Below are positions 18,090-26,500 of a DNA stretch of 53,228 nucleotides, one piece after another (the first letter of the stretch is position 1; each line of letters begins with the position of its first letter). The DNA lies in the NCBI GenBank assembly GCA_017542425.1, contig JAFXXH010000002.1:1-53228 (forward strand), written 5' to 3'. Under the pieces are notes generated by a model. That model saw only the letters and a list, made by a program, of their open reading frames with translations, had not been told where the DNA came from and did not search any database. Position numbers and translations under genes: made by a program. The DNA comes from Oscillospiraceae bacterium (lineage in GTDB: Bacteria > Bacillota > Clostridia > Oscillospirales > Oscillospiraceae).

Positions 18090-18901
18090 CCGAGTTTGAG
18101 AACATCGTCATCGGAAAAAGCAGCATCCCCTCTCTGATCATCACGGTTATTCTGATGATCGCAATCCCCGTTATTTTCTTCATCTACTGGCGCAGGAAGC
18201 ATAAAGAGCAGACAAATATTCAATATCTGATTGCAGGTGCTGTCGGATTTCTTGTTTTCGCCCGTGTGCTGGAATTAGGAGTGCATTACTTCTGTATTAT
18301 CGCGGATAATCCGGTTTCAAGCTTCATTAACGGGAGTACAGTTGCTTTCGTACTTTATGGAATCATTATGGCCGGGGTTTTTGAGGAATGCGGAAGATAT
18401 ATAGTTCTGAAAACCATCATGAAAAAGAACCGCACTCGTGAAAACGCGGTCTTATACGGCATCGGTCACGGTGGGATTGAGATACTGGCTGTCTTTCTGC
18501 CTGCCATGATTATGTATCTTGTTGTCGCGGTGGTGTTTTCTCAAGGAAATGTGGGAAGCGCACTCAGTACACTGAATATTACGGAGGAAACCGCATCCGT
18601 TGCGCTTCCGTCCGTTCAGACAGTTGCCGTGTTTGATTACGCAATGATGGCAATGAATGTCATTGAGCGGCTACTTGCGATGCTCCTGCATATCGGGCTT
18701 ACAGTCATTGTGTTTTACGGTATTAAGAACGCAAAAAAGGGGTTCCTGCCGCTGGCCATTCTTATGCACATGCTGATGGACACTTTCCCTGCCCTGTATC
18801 AAAGAGATGTGGTACAGTTATGGACGGTCGAGATCTGGGCGTCTTTATGGACAGCAGTAATTGGTTTCATTGCAGTCAGACAATATAGAATAATGAAATA
18901 G
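18086..18901 (+). CDS. YhfC-family intramembrane protease-like protein
   Basis: The protein is 271 aa with about seven membrane segments. Polar residues inside them follow the ABI/CAAX-protease-like pattern: FEECGR (Glu100, Glu101, Arg104), GIGHGGIE (His128, Glu132), ERLLAMLLH (Glu194, His202) and ILMHMLMD (His228, Asp232). This is the YhfC family, annotated as putative intramembrane metalloproteases without a defined substrate. The ATG overlaps the merR stop, so it is made with the membrane-anchored MerR protein, its most likely partner or substrate. It is A+T-rich like the rest of the island. Confidence 0.82.
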   Translation: MTEFENIVIGKSSIPSLIITVILMIAIPVIFFIYWRRKHKEQTNIQYLIAGAVGFLVFARVLELGVHYFCIIADNPVSSFINGSTVAFVLYGIIMAGVFEECGRYIVLKTIMKKNRTRENAVLYGIGHGGIEILAVFLPAMIMYLVVAVVFSQGNVGSALSTLNITEETASVALPSVQTVAVFDYAMMAMNVIERLLAMLLHIGLTVIVFYGIKNAKKGFLPLAILMHMLMDTFPALYQRDVVQLWTVEIWASLWTAVIGFIAVRQYRIMK

Positions 18902-18936
18902 TAAACGATGAGATGAATCTCAGGTTTAGATGATAT

Positions 18937-19090
18937 AGGACAAGGGGACGGTTCTTATGTCTTATCACCCGGAATCACTCTCTTTCGCTCTGTCTTCGCA
19001 TAGCATCATTCTCCGACCAACAGCTTGCTTGTTGAATGAAATGACGCATGAACCCTGATGCCAGGACAAAAGAAACGTCCCCCCCGTCCT
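18937..19090. repeat. Palindromic element, family 1, copy 2
   Basis: The element is 154 bp and near-identical to 17070-17222, with inverted ends carrying GGGGACGGTTCTTATGTCTT. It starts 35 bases after the yhfC stop. With copy 1 it brackets merR-yhfC; with copy 3 it brackets the GNAT gene. An inner short hairpin (CAACAGCTTGCTTGTTG) is shared by both copies. Confidence 0.82.
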
Positions 19091-19128
19091 GCAGTATCAA
19101 AACTTGCGGATTGTGAGGTCAAACACCG

Positions 19129-19623
19129 ATGAGCATCATCATTAAAAAGATGGAAACAGAGGAAGAGATTCGGGGCAAAGCGTTTGTTCATTGGAGATCG
19201 TGGCAGGAAGCATATTCCGGTATCGTAGATCAGCGTTTCCTGGAGGAGCTGACTCTCAAAAAGTGTGAAAGCATCGCGTTTCGGTGGACAGAGAACATCA
19301 TCATCGCAAAAGATGGGGAGCGCGTCATTGGTTTTGTCGGCTACGGGAAATACCGTGACGGTGAACTGGGAAGCGCCGGAGAAATCATTGCGATCTATGT
19401 TTTGTCCGAATACTACGGACGTGGTATAGGATATCAGCTGATGCAGACAGCGTTTGCGCAATTACAAGACTACCCGCAAGTTGCCGTTTGGGTCTTGAAG
19501 GAAAACGAACGGGCAGTTCGATTCTATGAACGATGCGGATTTCGATCAGACGGACGGGAGGAACCGCTTCAACTCGGCACTCCTGTGACAGAAATCAGGA
19601 TGCAATTGACTCGAATGAAATGA
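19129..19623 (+). CDS. GNAT-family N-acetyltransferase
   Basis: The protein is 164 aa. It has the acetyl-CoA-binding stretch IIAIYVLSEYYGRGIGYQLM (the R/Q-x-x-G-x-G/A loop is GRGIGYQ) and the C-terminal NERAVRFYERCGF, both standard for GNAT enzymes. The acceptor substrate is unknown. Its last codons and TGA (19621-19623) lie inside the family 1 repeat fragment 19613-19668, so the end TRMK is supplied by the repeat. No good Shine-Dalgarno is seen before ATG 19129. Repeats on both sides make it look like a mobilised cassette. Confidence 0.88.
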   Translation: MSIIIKKMETEEEIRGKAFVHWRSWQEAYSGIVDQRFLEELTLKKCESIAFRWTENIIIAKDGERVIGFVGYGKYRDGELGSAGEIIAIYVLSEYYGRGIGYQLMQTAFAQLQDYPQVAVWVLKENERAVRFYERCGFRSDGREEPLQLGTPVTEIRMQLTRMK

Positions 19624-19668
19624 CGCATGAACCCTGATGCCAGGACAAAAGAAACGTCCCCCCGTCCT
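19613..19668. repeat. Palindromic element, family 1, 3'-end fragment (copy 3)
   Basis: These 56 bases match the right end of copy 2 (from GAATGAAATGACGCATGAAC to the CGTCCT end) with almost no change. The fragment overlaps the GNAT stop and ends two bases before the next start codon. It forms a direct repeat with copy 2 around the GNAT gene. Confidence 0.8.
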
Positions 19669-19670
19669 GC

Positions 19671-20336
19671 ATGGTTTACAAAATGAAAAGTGTAAATGAT
19701 TTGTTATATTGGTGGAAAGAGGATTACAGATTCAAGACGATGTCTTCCGCTTTCGGATCACTCGCCGTCACGGTGCTTTTTGCACTTTATAACGGGTTTC
19801 TAGGCATGTATCATTCATCTCTGTGGTACGACAGTATTTGTGTTTATTATCTTTTGCTTTCCCTGATACGGGCTGTGCTCCTTTTGTCCGAAAGAAAAAT
19901 CGCAAGGATCAGGGGCAATACGGCAAGGCTGCGGCGCAGGGTGTTTCTCGTCTCCCATCTGCTGATATTTCTCATGAATGTTTCGCTGGTCGTTCCGATC
20001 TCGCTGATGGTCAAATTACAGAAACCGGTCAATATGACGTTGATCCCCGCTATTGCCATGGCGGCTTACACAACAATTAAAATCGTTGCCGCCTCGGTCA
20101 ATATGAAGAAAAAATCAAAGAGCGACAATCTGCTTTTACAGGAACTGAGAACAATCAGTTTTATTGACGCTCTGCTTTCAATCATCGTGCTGCAAAACAC
20201 CTTGATCGTTGTAAACAGTAAAGGAGAAAACTCAGCGATGTTAATCGTTTCTGCCGTCACGAGCGCAGTCATACTCGCCGGGATGATCGGGGTCGGCGTT
20301 TTCAGTTTCTTATCCGGGTTGAAGAAAAAGACATAA
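19671..20336 (+). CDS. Multi-pass membrane protein of unknown function
   Basis: The protein is up to 221 aa, with about six hydrophobic segments separated by basic loops (SERKIARIRGNTARLRRR, NMKKKSKSD). I recognise no catalytic motif. ATG 19671 lies two bases after a repeat fragment and ATG 19683 (MKSVNDLLYWW) four codons on; neither has a ribosome site. The repeat may therefore have displaced the native leader, and expression may depend on read-through from the GNAT gene. A convergent hairpin follows the stop. Confidence 0.7.
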   Translation: MVYKMKSVNDLLYWWKEDYRFKTMSSAFGSLAVTVLFALYNGFLGMYHSSLWYDSICVYYLLLSLIRAVLLLSERKIARIRGNTARLRRRVFLVSHLLIFLMNVSLVVPISLMVKLQKPVNMTLIPAIAMAAYTTIKIVAASVNMKKKSKSDNLLLQELRTISFIDALLSIIVLQNTLIVVNSKGENSAMLIVSAVTSAVILAGMIGVGVFSFLSGLKKKT

Positions 20337-20340
20337 GAAA

Positions 20341-20365
20341 ACGGCGGCCGGTTTTCGGCCGCCGT
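20341..20365. terminator. Hairpin terminator between convergent genes
   Basis: The 10-bp perfect stem ACGGCGGCCG / CGGCCGCCGT has a five-base loop. On the minus strand it runs into TTTCTT, suiting the DUF308 gene; the plus-strand side has a weaker T tract. It probably serves both converging genes. Confidence 0.7.
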
Positions 20366-20386
20366 AATCGTTGGGTTTGTCCGACG

Positions 20387-20986
20387 TCAGTTTTTCTTTG
20401 TCCTTTTCGCTTCGATCCAGAGGTGAATGATATACCAGATGTTAATGACAGCGTTGATAATGAGAAATACGCCGATTCCCTGCTGCATGGAGGCGATCAC
20501 GGTTTCGCCTGCGATGAGCATGCCGATACCGAGGCCGATCATGATCACAGCGACAATGAGACCGACTGCAAAGCGCCAACTCTTCTTGTTTTCAAATTTC
20601 AGAACTTCTATCAGGTTCACAAGGTTCGAGATAATCGTCAGTACCGCAAAAACGTACCGTACAATAGGCTCTACGGTCGACGGGAAGATCAGGCAGAACA
20701 CCGAAAAACCGATCAGAAGAACGTTGACGACCGAAAGGAATATGTCCATCTTCGTTCTGTCCTTCGGGATCAGATGGATCCCGATATTGATCAAAGCGAA
20801 TACGATAACGATGATCGCGATGGTGATGACGGTACCGTTCATATTCCCTGACGGGGCAACGAGGAACAGAATACCAGACACGAGCATAAGAAGCGATACG
20901 ATGATCTTGTTTTTCATCAGGCTCATTGCCCATTTGGCGGTTTTGACTACCGGGTTCTTTTCCATTGTCTTTGTTTCAAAACTCAT
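20387..20986 (-). CDS. DUF308/HdeD-like membrane protein
   Basis: The protein is 199 aa with six predicted membrane segments arranged as three pairs, as in HdeD/DUF308 proteins. It ends in a short basic tail (EAKRTKKN). The family includes the E. coli acid-resistance membrane protein HdeD, but most members are uncharacterised. ATG 20986 is preceded by GGAGG. It is divergent from a tetR gene with a shared palindromic site between them, so the TetR protein probably controls it. Confidence 0.8.
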   Translation of the reverse strand: MSFETKTMEKNPVVKTAKWAMSLMKNKIIVSLLMLVSGILFLVAPSGNMNGTVITIAIIVIVFALINIGIHLIPKDRTKMDIFLSVVNVLLIGFSVFCLIFPSTVEPIVRYVFAVLTIISNLVNLIEVLKFENKKSWRFAVGLIVAVIMIGLGIGMLIAGETVIASMQQGIGVFLIINAVINIWYIIHLWIEAKRTKKN

Positions 20987-21015
20987 AACTAACCTCCGGG
21001 TTTACATATTTTCCG

Positions 21016-21056
21016 TTGTTTTTTCAGCCTTTTATGTGTATAATCATATCATACAC
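21016..21056. promoter_or_regulatory. tetR promoter and shared TetR-type operator
   Basis: Rightward TTGTTT (21016-21021) and TATAAT (21039-21044) have a 17-base spacer. A 21-base imperfect palindrome (21036-21056, ends GTGTAT and ATACAC, 8 of 10 pairs matching) overlaps that -10. It also covers a leftward TATGAT (21053-21048). One bound repressor could therefore block both directions. Confidence 0.6.
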
Positions 21057-21159
21057 TTGTCGGTTTTGCAACAGACAGACCAGCTCGATCCGGCGTGAAA
21101 ACAACATAAGCCGGGTCAATGTTGGAAAAAACACAAAAAAATTACAAAGAGGACAAAGC

Positions 21160-21696
21160 ATGAATCAACGTATCCGCCTTACAAAGCGCCTGCTCTACGA
21201 AAGTTTGCTCGAACTTCTCGGAGATCGGACAGTCGAAGAGATCAGCGTAAAGGAATTGTGCGAGCATGCCGGGATCAACCGGTCAACTTTTTACGCGCAT
21301 TTCGGATGTGTACGCGACGTGATAACGGAGATCGGACGTGAAATAACGGAAAAAGTCAGGGATATTTGCCGCCGCGAAGGATCGAATCCGAAAATCGCTC
21401 TTGAACAGATCTGCGAGTACCTGTACCGAATGAAAAGTACGGAAATGGTCCTGTTCCGTAATCACACGGATAAAGAGCTTTCTTCAGCGTTTGAGTCGCT
21501 CAGCGCTGAATTCTACCATATAGGAAACTTTGATATAAAGCCTCAGGACGAAAAACTTACTCTTGCATTTATTAACTACGGAATGTTCAATCTCATTAAA
21601 ACGTGGCTTACGGAGAATATAGAGAAAACGCCGAAGGAGATTTCGGCTCTTCTTCTTGACAACATTCTGAAAGTGAATTCAGGCAAATGTCATTAG
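21160..21696 (+). CDS. TetR-family transcriptional regulator
   Basis: The protein is 178 aa. Residues 1-50 form the TetR helix-turn-helix (LTKRLLYESLLELLGDRTVE, VKELCEHAGINRSTFYAHFG), followed by an all-helical ligand domain typical of short TetR/DhaS-like regulators. ATG 21160 has AGAGGA upstream. The TAG stop (21694-21696) lies inside the left end of a palindromic element, so the final residues are set by that insertion. It is likely to repress itself and the divergent DUF308 gene through the palindrome at 21036-21056. The ligand is unknown. Confidence 0.88.
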   Translation: MNQRIRLTKRLLYESLLELLGDRTVEEISVKELCEHAGINRSTFYAHFGCVRDVITEIGREITEKVRDICRREGSNPKIALEQICEYLYRMKSTEMVLFRNHTDKELSSAFESLSAEFYHIGNFDIKPQDEKLTLAFINYGMFNLIKTWLTENIEKTPKEISALLLDNILKVNSGKCH

Positions 21697-21855
21697 GGAC
21701 GGTTCTTTTTGACTCATTTTCTTGAATTCGCTCTCTGCATGAGCCAAAAAGAACATCCATGCCGCAAAGCCGCACACGAAATGCACGAAGAAAAGGATGG
21801 ATGTCCATACTCTGAGGACATTTGTCTTTTTCTTCGCATTAACCGTCCCCATTGA
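21691..21855. repeat. Palindromic element, family 2, copy A
   Basis: The element is about 165 bp. Inverted ends TCATTAGGGACGGTT and AACCGTCCCCATTGA enclose a long hairpin (stem GTTCTTTTTGACTCAT with ATGAGCCAAAAAGAAC), a conserved core (CATCCATGCCGCAAAGCCGC and on) and a second hairpin (ATGTCC / GGACAT). It closely matches the copy at 39781-39947. It overlaps the tetR stop codon. The 21856-21966 stretch after it has no gene. Confidence 0.85.
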
Positions 21856-21966
21856 CTCCGGCTGAATTTCCTTCCGCGCACATTGGGAAGGCTCCCACAT
21901 CCAAAACAGACGCGCCACATTGAGACAGCTGTACAATCTTCCAAACGAACAGGGAGGTGAAAATCC

Positions 21967-22275
21967 GTGAAAAACGTGCGCATTACTGTGAAGCGGATCG
22001 CACGGTATGACGATCTGATCGCGCAGTATGAAAACCCCATCGAACATGCCTGTGACATGAAAGTGGGACAGGTCTTTCTCTGCCAGGGCTGGCAAAATCC
22101 GGAGGGCTTTTGCGACAGCGCCTGGGAGACCGTCTCCCCCTTCGTGCTGGCCCTGGCCCACGGGGCGCAGGATTTTTATGACGGCTGGATGAAAAACAAA
22201 GCGTCCGCCATGCTCTCCTGCAACGACGGGTTCCGGCCCGTGAGTTTTCTGCTGGAAGCGCTGGACGCGGACTGA
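21967..22275 (+). CDS. TIGR04076-type small protein
   Basis: The protein is 102 aa. The overall pattern (VRITVKR start, GQVFLCQG, PEGFCDSAW, LSCNDGFRPVSFLLE near the end) is that of TIGR04076 proteins. These are small, common in Firmicutes and of unknown function. The start is GTG with GGGAGGTGA upstream. It lies 13 bases before a SAM methyltransferase gene, and the two probably form an operon. Base composition returns here to the GC-rich norm. Confidence 0.8.
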   Translation: MKNVRITVKRIARYDDLIAQYENPIEHACDMKVGQVFLCQGWQNPEGFCDSAWETVSPFVLALAHGAQDFYDGWMKNKASAMLSCNDGFRPVSFLLEALDAD

Positions 22276-22288
22276 GGAGGTACGAAAC

Positions 22289-23050
22289 ATGGAAGAACAA
22301 CATCCCACCATGCTGGAGCTGCTGCTGGAAGCGCACATCGGGCTGGAGCGGCAGGGGCCGGGCAGCCCGGAGACGGTGCGGAAGGCCCTCTCGTTTTTGG
22401 ACGCGCCGGAGCGCTTTGGCCGGATCGCGGACCTGGGCTGCGGCACCGGGGGACAGACGCTGCTGCTGGCGGAGGATTTGCCCGGGTCCATCGTGGGGCT
22501 GGACCTGTTCCCCGTCATGGCGGAGAAGCTGAACCAGCGGGCGCAAAGCCGGGGTCTGGGGGACCGGGTACGGGGAATCGCCGGGGATATGGCCGATCTG
22601 CCATTTGAACGGCAGTCCTTTGACCTGATCTGGTCCGAGGGGGCCATTGACAACATCGGCTTTGAGACCGGGCTGCGCCACTGGCGGGACTTCCTCAGGC
22701 CGGGGGGCTATGTGGCGGTGAGCTGCCCCTGCTGGCTGAGCGCCGAGCAGCCCGCCGCCGCAGCGCGCTTCTGGGCCGAGGCAGGCAGTCCGCTGGACAC
22801 GGTGGAGACCAACCTGGGCCTGCTGCGCACTTGCGGCTATCAGTTCGTCGCCGCCTTCGCCCTGCCGGAGGAATGCTGGACGGAGCACTACTTCGCGCCC
22901 CGGGAGCGGGCCATCCAGGCGATGCTGGAGAAATACCCGCACAGCGAGGAGATGCGCGCCTACGCCGCCATGAACCGGGATGAGGTGGCGCTGTATCGGC
23001 AGTACGGGCGGTACTATGGCTATGTGTTCTTCATCGGACGTGCGATCTGA
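22289..23050 (+). CDS. Class I SAM-dependent methyltransferase
   Basis: The protein is 253 aa. Motif I (IADLGCGTGGQTLLL), the acidic loop GLDLFP, motif with GDMADLPF, and IWSEGAIDNIGF plus LRPGGYVAVS form a typical Methyltransf_11/25 fold. The substrate is not predictable; relatives include small-molecule methyltransferases. ATG 22289 follows GAGGAGG. It is coupled to the TIGR04076 gene. A short family 2 repeat fragment begins 11 bases after its stop. Confidence 0.88.
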   Translation: MEEQHPTMLELLLEAHIGLERQGPGSPETVRKALSFLDAPERFGRIADLGCGTGGQTLLLAEDLPGSIVGLDLFPVMAEKLNQRAQSRGLGDRVRGIAGDMADLPFERQSFDLIWSEGAIDNIGFETGLRHWRDFLRPGGYVAVSCPCWLSAEQPAAAARFWAEAGSPLDTVETNLGLLRTCGYQFVAAFALPEECWTEHYFAPRERAIQAMLEKYPHSEEMRAYAAMNRDEVALYRQYGRYYGYVFFIGRAI

Positions 23051-23061
23051 CGGACAAAAAT

Positions 23062-23092
23062 GAGTCAAAAAGAACCGTCCCCATTGACTCAT
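23062..23092. repeat. Solo end of a family 2 palindromic element
   Basis: GAGTCAAAAAGAACCGTCCC and the following CATTGACTCAT repeat the right-hand end of the family 2 elements. ATGAGTCAA and TTGACTCAT invert around it. It follows a stop codon within about a dozen bases. Confidence 0.65.
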
Positions 23093-23115
23093 TTGACGAA
23101 TTCGTAGGTTTTTCT

Positions 23116-23226
23116 TGTAGGGCGCGCCGACCCGGCTCGCCCTACAGGGCGTGTACGGATTCGCCGTAGGTGGAAGCAAGCCGTTCCCGTGTGCTGCGGG
23201 GCCGTCGGGGACGCCGGCCCCTACAC
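23116..23226. repeat. Dispersed GGGCGCGCC intergenic repeat
   Basis: The hairpin TGTAGGGCGCGCCGACCCGG (arms end 23146) is followed by GGGCGTGTACGGATTCGCCG, an AGGTGGAA tract and TTCCCGTGTGCTGCGGGG. The same series occurs at 53159-53228. The hairpin part also occurs at 6394-6424. Confidence 0.7.
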
Positions 23227-23230
23227 GAGC

Positions 23231-23400
23231 CGTTACTCTCTTTTTCTCCTCTCCGCTTCACCGTCCACGATACCAACCGCTGTCTTCTTTTTCTCCCGTC
23301 TCCTTCCCCGTCAACGACACCAACCGCTATTTTCTTTTCCTTCTGTCCGCTTCCCCGCCCGCGCCACGCGCTACTATCGTTTCGTCCCGTCCGCCTCTCC
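23231..23400. repeat. Three degenerate pyrimidine-rich tandem units
   Basis: Units of about 47-50 bases share TTTTTCTCC or TTTCCTTCTG, then CCGCTTC or TCCTTCCCC, ACGATACCAACCGCT or ACGACACCAACCGCT. No gene is seen; the 23093-23410 stretch is entirely repeat-like. Confidence 0.5.
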
Positions 23401-23414
23401 CCATCTATATATGA

Positions 23415-23459
23415 AGCGGCCATACCGGAGCATTTTGCTCTGGTATGGCCGCTCTTTTT
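23415..23459 (+). terminator. Strong rightward terminator
   Basis: An 18-bp stem (23415-23432 with 23536-style partner at 23436-23453, AGCGGCCATACC / GGTATGGCCGCT core) has a three-base loop and is followed by CTTTTT. It would stop rightward transcription before the convergent subtilase gene. A second GC hairpin (23466-23491) lies between it and that gene's stop codon. Confidence 0.8.
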
Positions 23460-23510
23460 GCCTCAGCTCAGGCCGCGTTTGCGGTCTGAGCCGGGGCTTA
23501 TTTCAGGTTC

Positions 23511-26500
23511 TCAGGCTTCCTTGTACAGACGGTAGAGGAAGGTGACGATGTGGCCGGCGGTGAGGGTGGACTGGGGGGCGAAGTGGGTCGCGTCCACGCC
23601 CTCGGTGACGCCCAGGCTCACGGCCCAGAGGATAGGCTCGTAGTAGTAGTCGTCGGCAGTCACATCCTCAAACGGGTTCTCCGCATCGGTCGGGACGCTG
23701 CCCTTGGCCGCACGGTAGAGGAAGGTGACGGCCTGGCCGCGGGTGACGGTGAGGTTGGGGGCGAAGTGGGTCACGTCCACGCCCTTGATCACGCCGGTCT
23801 CGCTGCCCCAGAGGACGGCCTTGTAGAACACGTCGGTCTCGCTGACATCCTCGAAGGGGTTCTCCGCCGTGGCGGGCTCGGGAGCGCCCACGGCCTTCCA
23901 CAGGGCCAGCACGGTCTGGGCGCGGGTGTAGTCGGAGGCAACGCCGAAGTGCTCCTCGGTCTCCGGCCCGGCAACGCCCTTTTCCACGGCCCAGTACACC
24001 GCGTCAAAGAACCACTCGCTTGCATCGTCCGCGTCGTCGAACAGCTCAGGCTCCGGCTGCGGAGTCGGGGTGGGCGTGGGCTTGGGCGCGGGCTGGACGT
24101 ACTGCTTGGTGACGATGCGGGTGTCGGTGTAGGTCTCGCCGTCCAGTTCATAGCTGACTGTGTAGGTGGTGGTCATGCCGGACCGCTCCTTCTCGGCTTC
24201 CAGCTCCACCTCCAGCGTGTGACTCTCGTCGTTGGCGCAAGTCAACTTCAGGGTGGCGGTGGCGAAGTCCTGCGCCCAGGTGAAGACGGGGCTGCCCCAG
24301 GCGTGGCCGATGGCGGGCAGGGTCTCAGTCTTCGTGTCGGTCCAGGTCTCGCCGTCCGGTCCGGTGACGGTGGCGACGTAGACGGTCGCGCCGGCGTTCT
24401 CGCAGTCGGGGGCGGCGCTGGCTTCCTCGTCCAGTTCGACGGCGGCATCCAGCACCGTGTCCTCCGCGCCGGGCAGCCGGAAGGTGGCGGTGGCGGCGCT
24501 GAAGTCCTCAGCCCAGCTCCAGGTCGGCTCGCTGTACAGGCACAGCTCCACAACGGTGGGCTCCTCGCTCACGGCGGTGTCGTCGTCGCGCTCGGCGGTG
24601 GTGACGGTGACGCTGACACGGGTGCCCGCGTCCTCGTCATAGGTGTAGGCGAACTTGAGCGTGGCAAGGACTTCCTCCGCCGCGATCTCCTCCACGGAGG
24701 CGTAGGTGAAGGTGACGGTGCCGGCTCCGTCGTCGTGGACGGAGCAGTAGTCCAGCGCACTGTCGCCGGAGACGAAGGTCAGCACTTCGGGATCATAGGT
24801 CGCGGTGAGCAGGCCGTTGCGGGAAGCCTCGGTCTCGCTCAGCTCCACGGCCATGGTCTCCGGCGCGTCGTCCTCGGCGGGGGTGCCAAGCTCGGCGTAC
24901 TGGGGCTGCGCCACCTGACGGCCGCGGATGGCGTTCAGGCTGCCGCCCACGGCGTTGACGGGCTCGGCACTGCCGAAGCGCTCCAGCTCGGTGCTGCCGC
25001 TGGGGAAGGCCTCGGAGCCGTCCAGCATGGCACTGCCGTCGCCCACGCGCTGGAGCTCAGGCAGGCCGCTGAAGGAAGCGCCGAACCTGGCACGGAAGTC
25101 AAAGCTCTCTGCCACAGTGCCCTCGCCGGACTCGGGCTCCTCGGCCACGGGCGGACGGAACATGGACTCCGTCTGCGCGTCGTAATCGCCGATCAGGCCG
25201 TCGATGTTGGTGACCTCCTCCGGCAGCTCGCCGCAGAAGCCCACGTCACCGGCGGGGTCGGAGCTGAAGTCGATGAACCAGACCGCCCCGGTGCTGTTCA
25301 CGGCCACCACCAGACCGTAGGTGTCGGCGGTCTCCGCCCAGGCCATGGAGGCGTCCGCCTGGTCGGCCAGGGTGATGCCGGTATCCAGGTAGGCCCGATA
25401 GTTGTATGTGCCCTCGTCGATGTTGATGATCACGAGATAGAGGACGCCGTCCGTGTCAAGGACGAAATACTCGTAGAAAGCGGTATCGGGAGTGCCGTCC
25501 TCATCTGTGTCGATCTCCTCCTCGCCGACGTAGGCGATGCCCGCCATGTCGGGGATGGAGCTGCTCATGTTCCAGCCGTAGTAGTCCGGCTTGACGACCC
25601 AGCCAATCTCGGTGGTGAAGAGGAACTGATACGCGCTGTTCTCGCCATATTCCGCGTCGTAGAAGGCGGGATAGTTGGCCACATCCTGGGCGGGGAAATT
25701 GGCATAGAAAGAATCCACGTCGTCCCAGTCGGACGCGCTGAAGTCCGCCGCGTTCAGGACGGAGTAGTTGCTGTCCATACCGGCCAGATACAGGTCGCCG
25801 CCGCGGCCGCCTGCCGTCAGGGCGGCGGGGGCGTCGGCACTGGCGACGTAGCTCAGGTCGGCCAGGCTCAGGGCGGCGAAGTGGTCGCCCGCGCCGTCGC
25901 TGATCTGGGCGGTGACGCTCAGGTCGGGATGCACCAGGGGCTTGACGGTGACGTTCACCGTCCCGGTGAGCTGCTCGCCCAGGTCGTTGCTATCCACAGT
26001 GGTGACGGTGATCTGCGTCGTGCCTTCGTGCACGGCGGTGATCAGACCGGTTTCGTCCACGGTGGCGACGGACGCGTCGCCGGAGCTGACGGTGTAGGCG
26101 TTGGTATCGCCCAGCTTGACCTTGATCTTGAGCTGCGCGGTCTGGGTCTCATACATCTCCACGCCGGTGGGCTTGACGCGCAGCACCAGGTCGGTGGCGG
26201 GTTCGAAGGCGTACAGGCCGACCACGGGCCAGACAGCGTTGTTGAAGTCGCCCAGCTCGGCGTTGCGGGCCGGCTCGTTGGGGTCGATGGCGTAGAGCCG
26301 CGCCACATCGTCGCTGCCGTCATAGTAGGCCAGATACAGGAAGTCGGCGCTCTCGTCGTAGGCCAGGGAGGCCCAGATGCTGTTGGTCACGTCGGAGACC
26401 CCCTCCAGCGTCAGGCCGGTGGGGCCCAGATCCTCGGAGAGCAAGGTGCCCTCCATATCCAGCACGAAGAGCCAGAGCTCGCCGCTCTCGGTCAGCACGA

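Noticed and set aside
21730-21850. Peptide FVHFVCGFAAWM readable on the minus strand of family 2 elements
   Set aside because: It is partly kept in both copies, but no start with ribosome site precedes it and the frames differ downstream. The conservation is explained by the repeat core.
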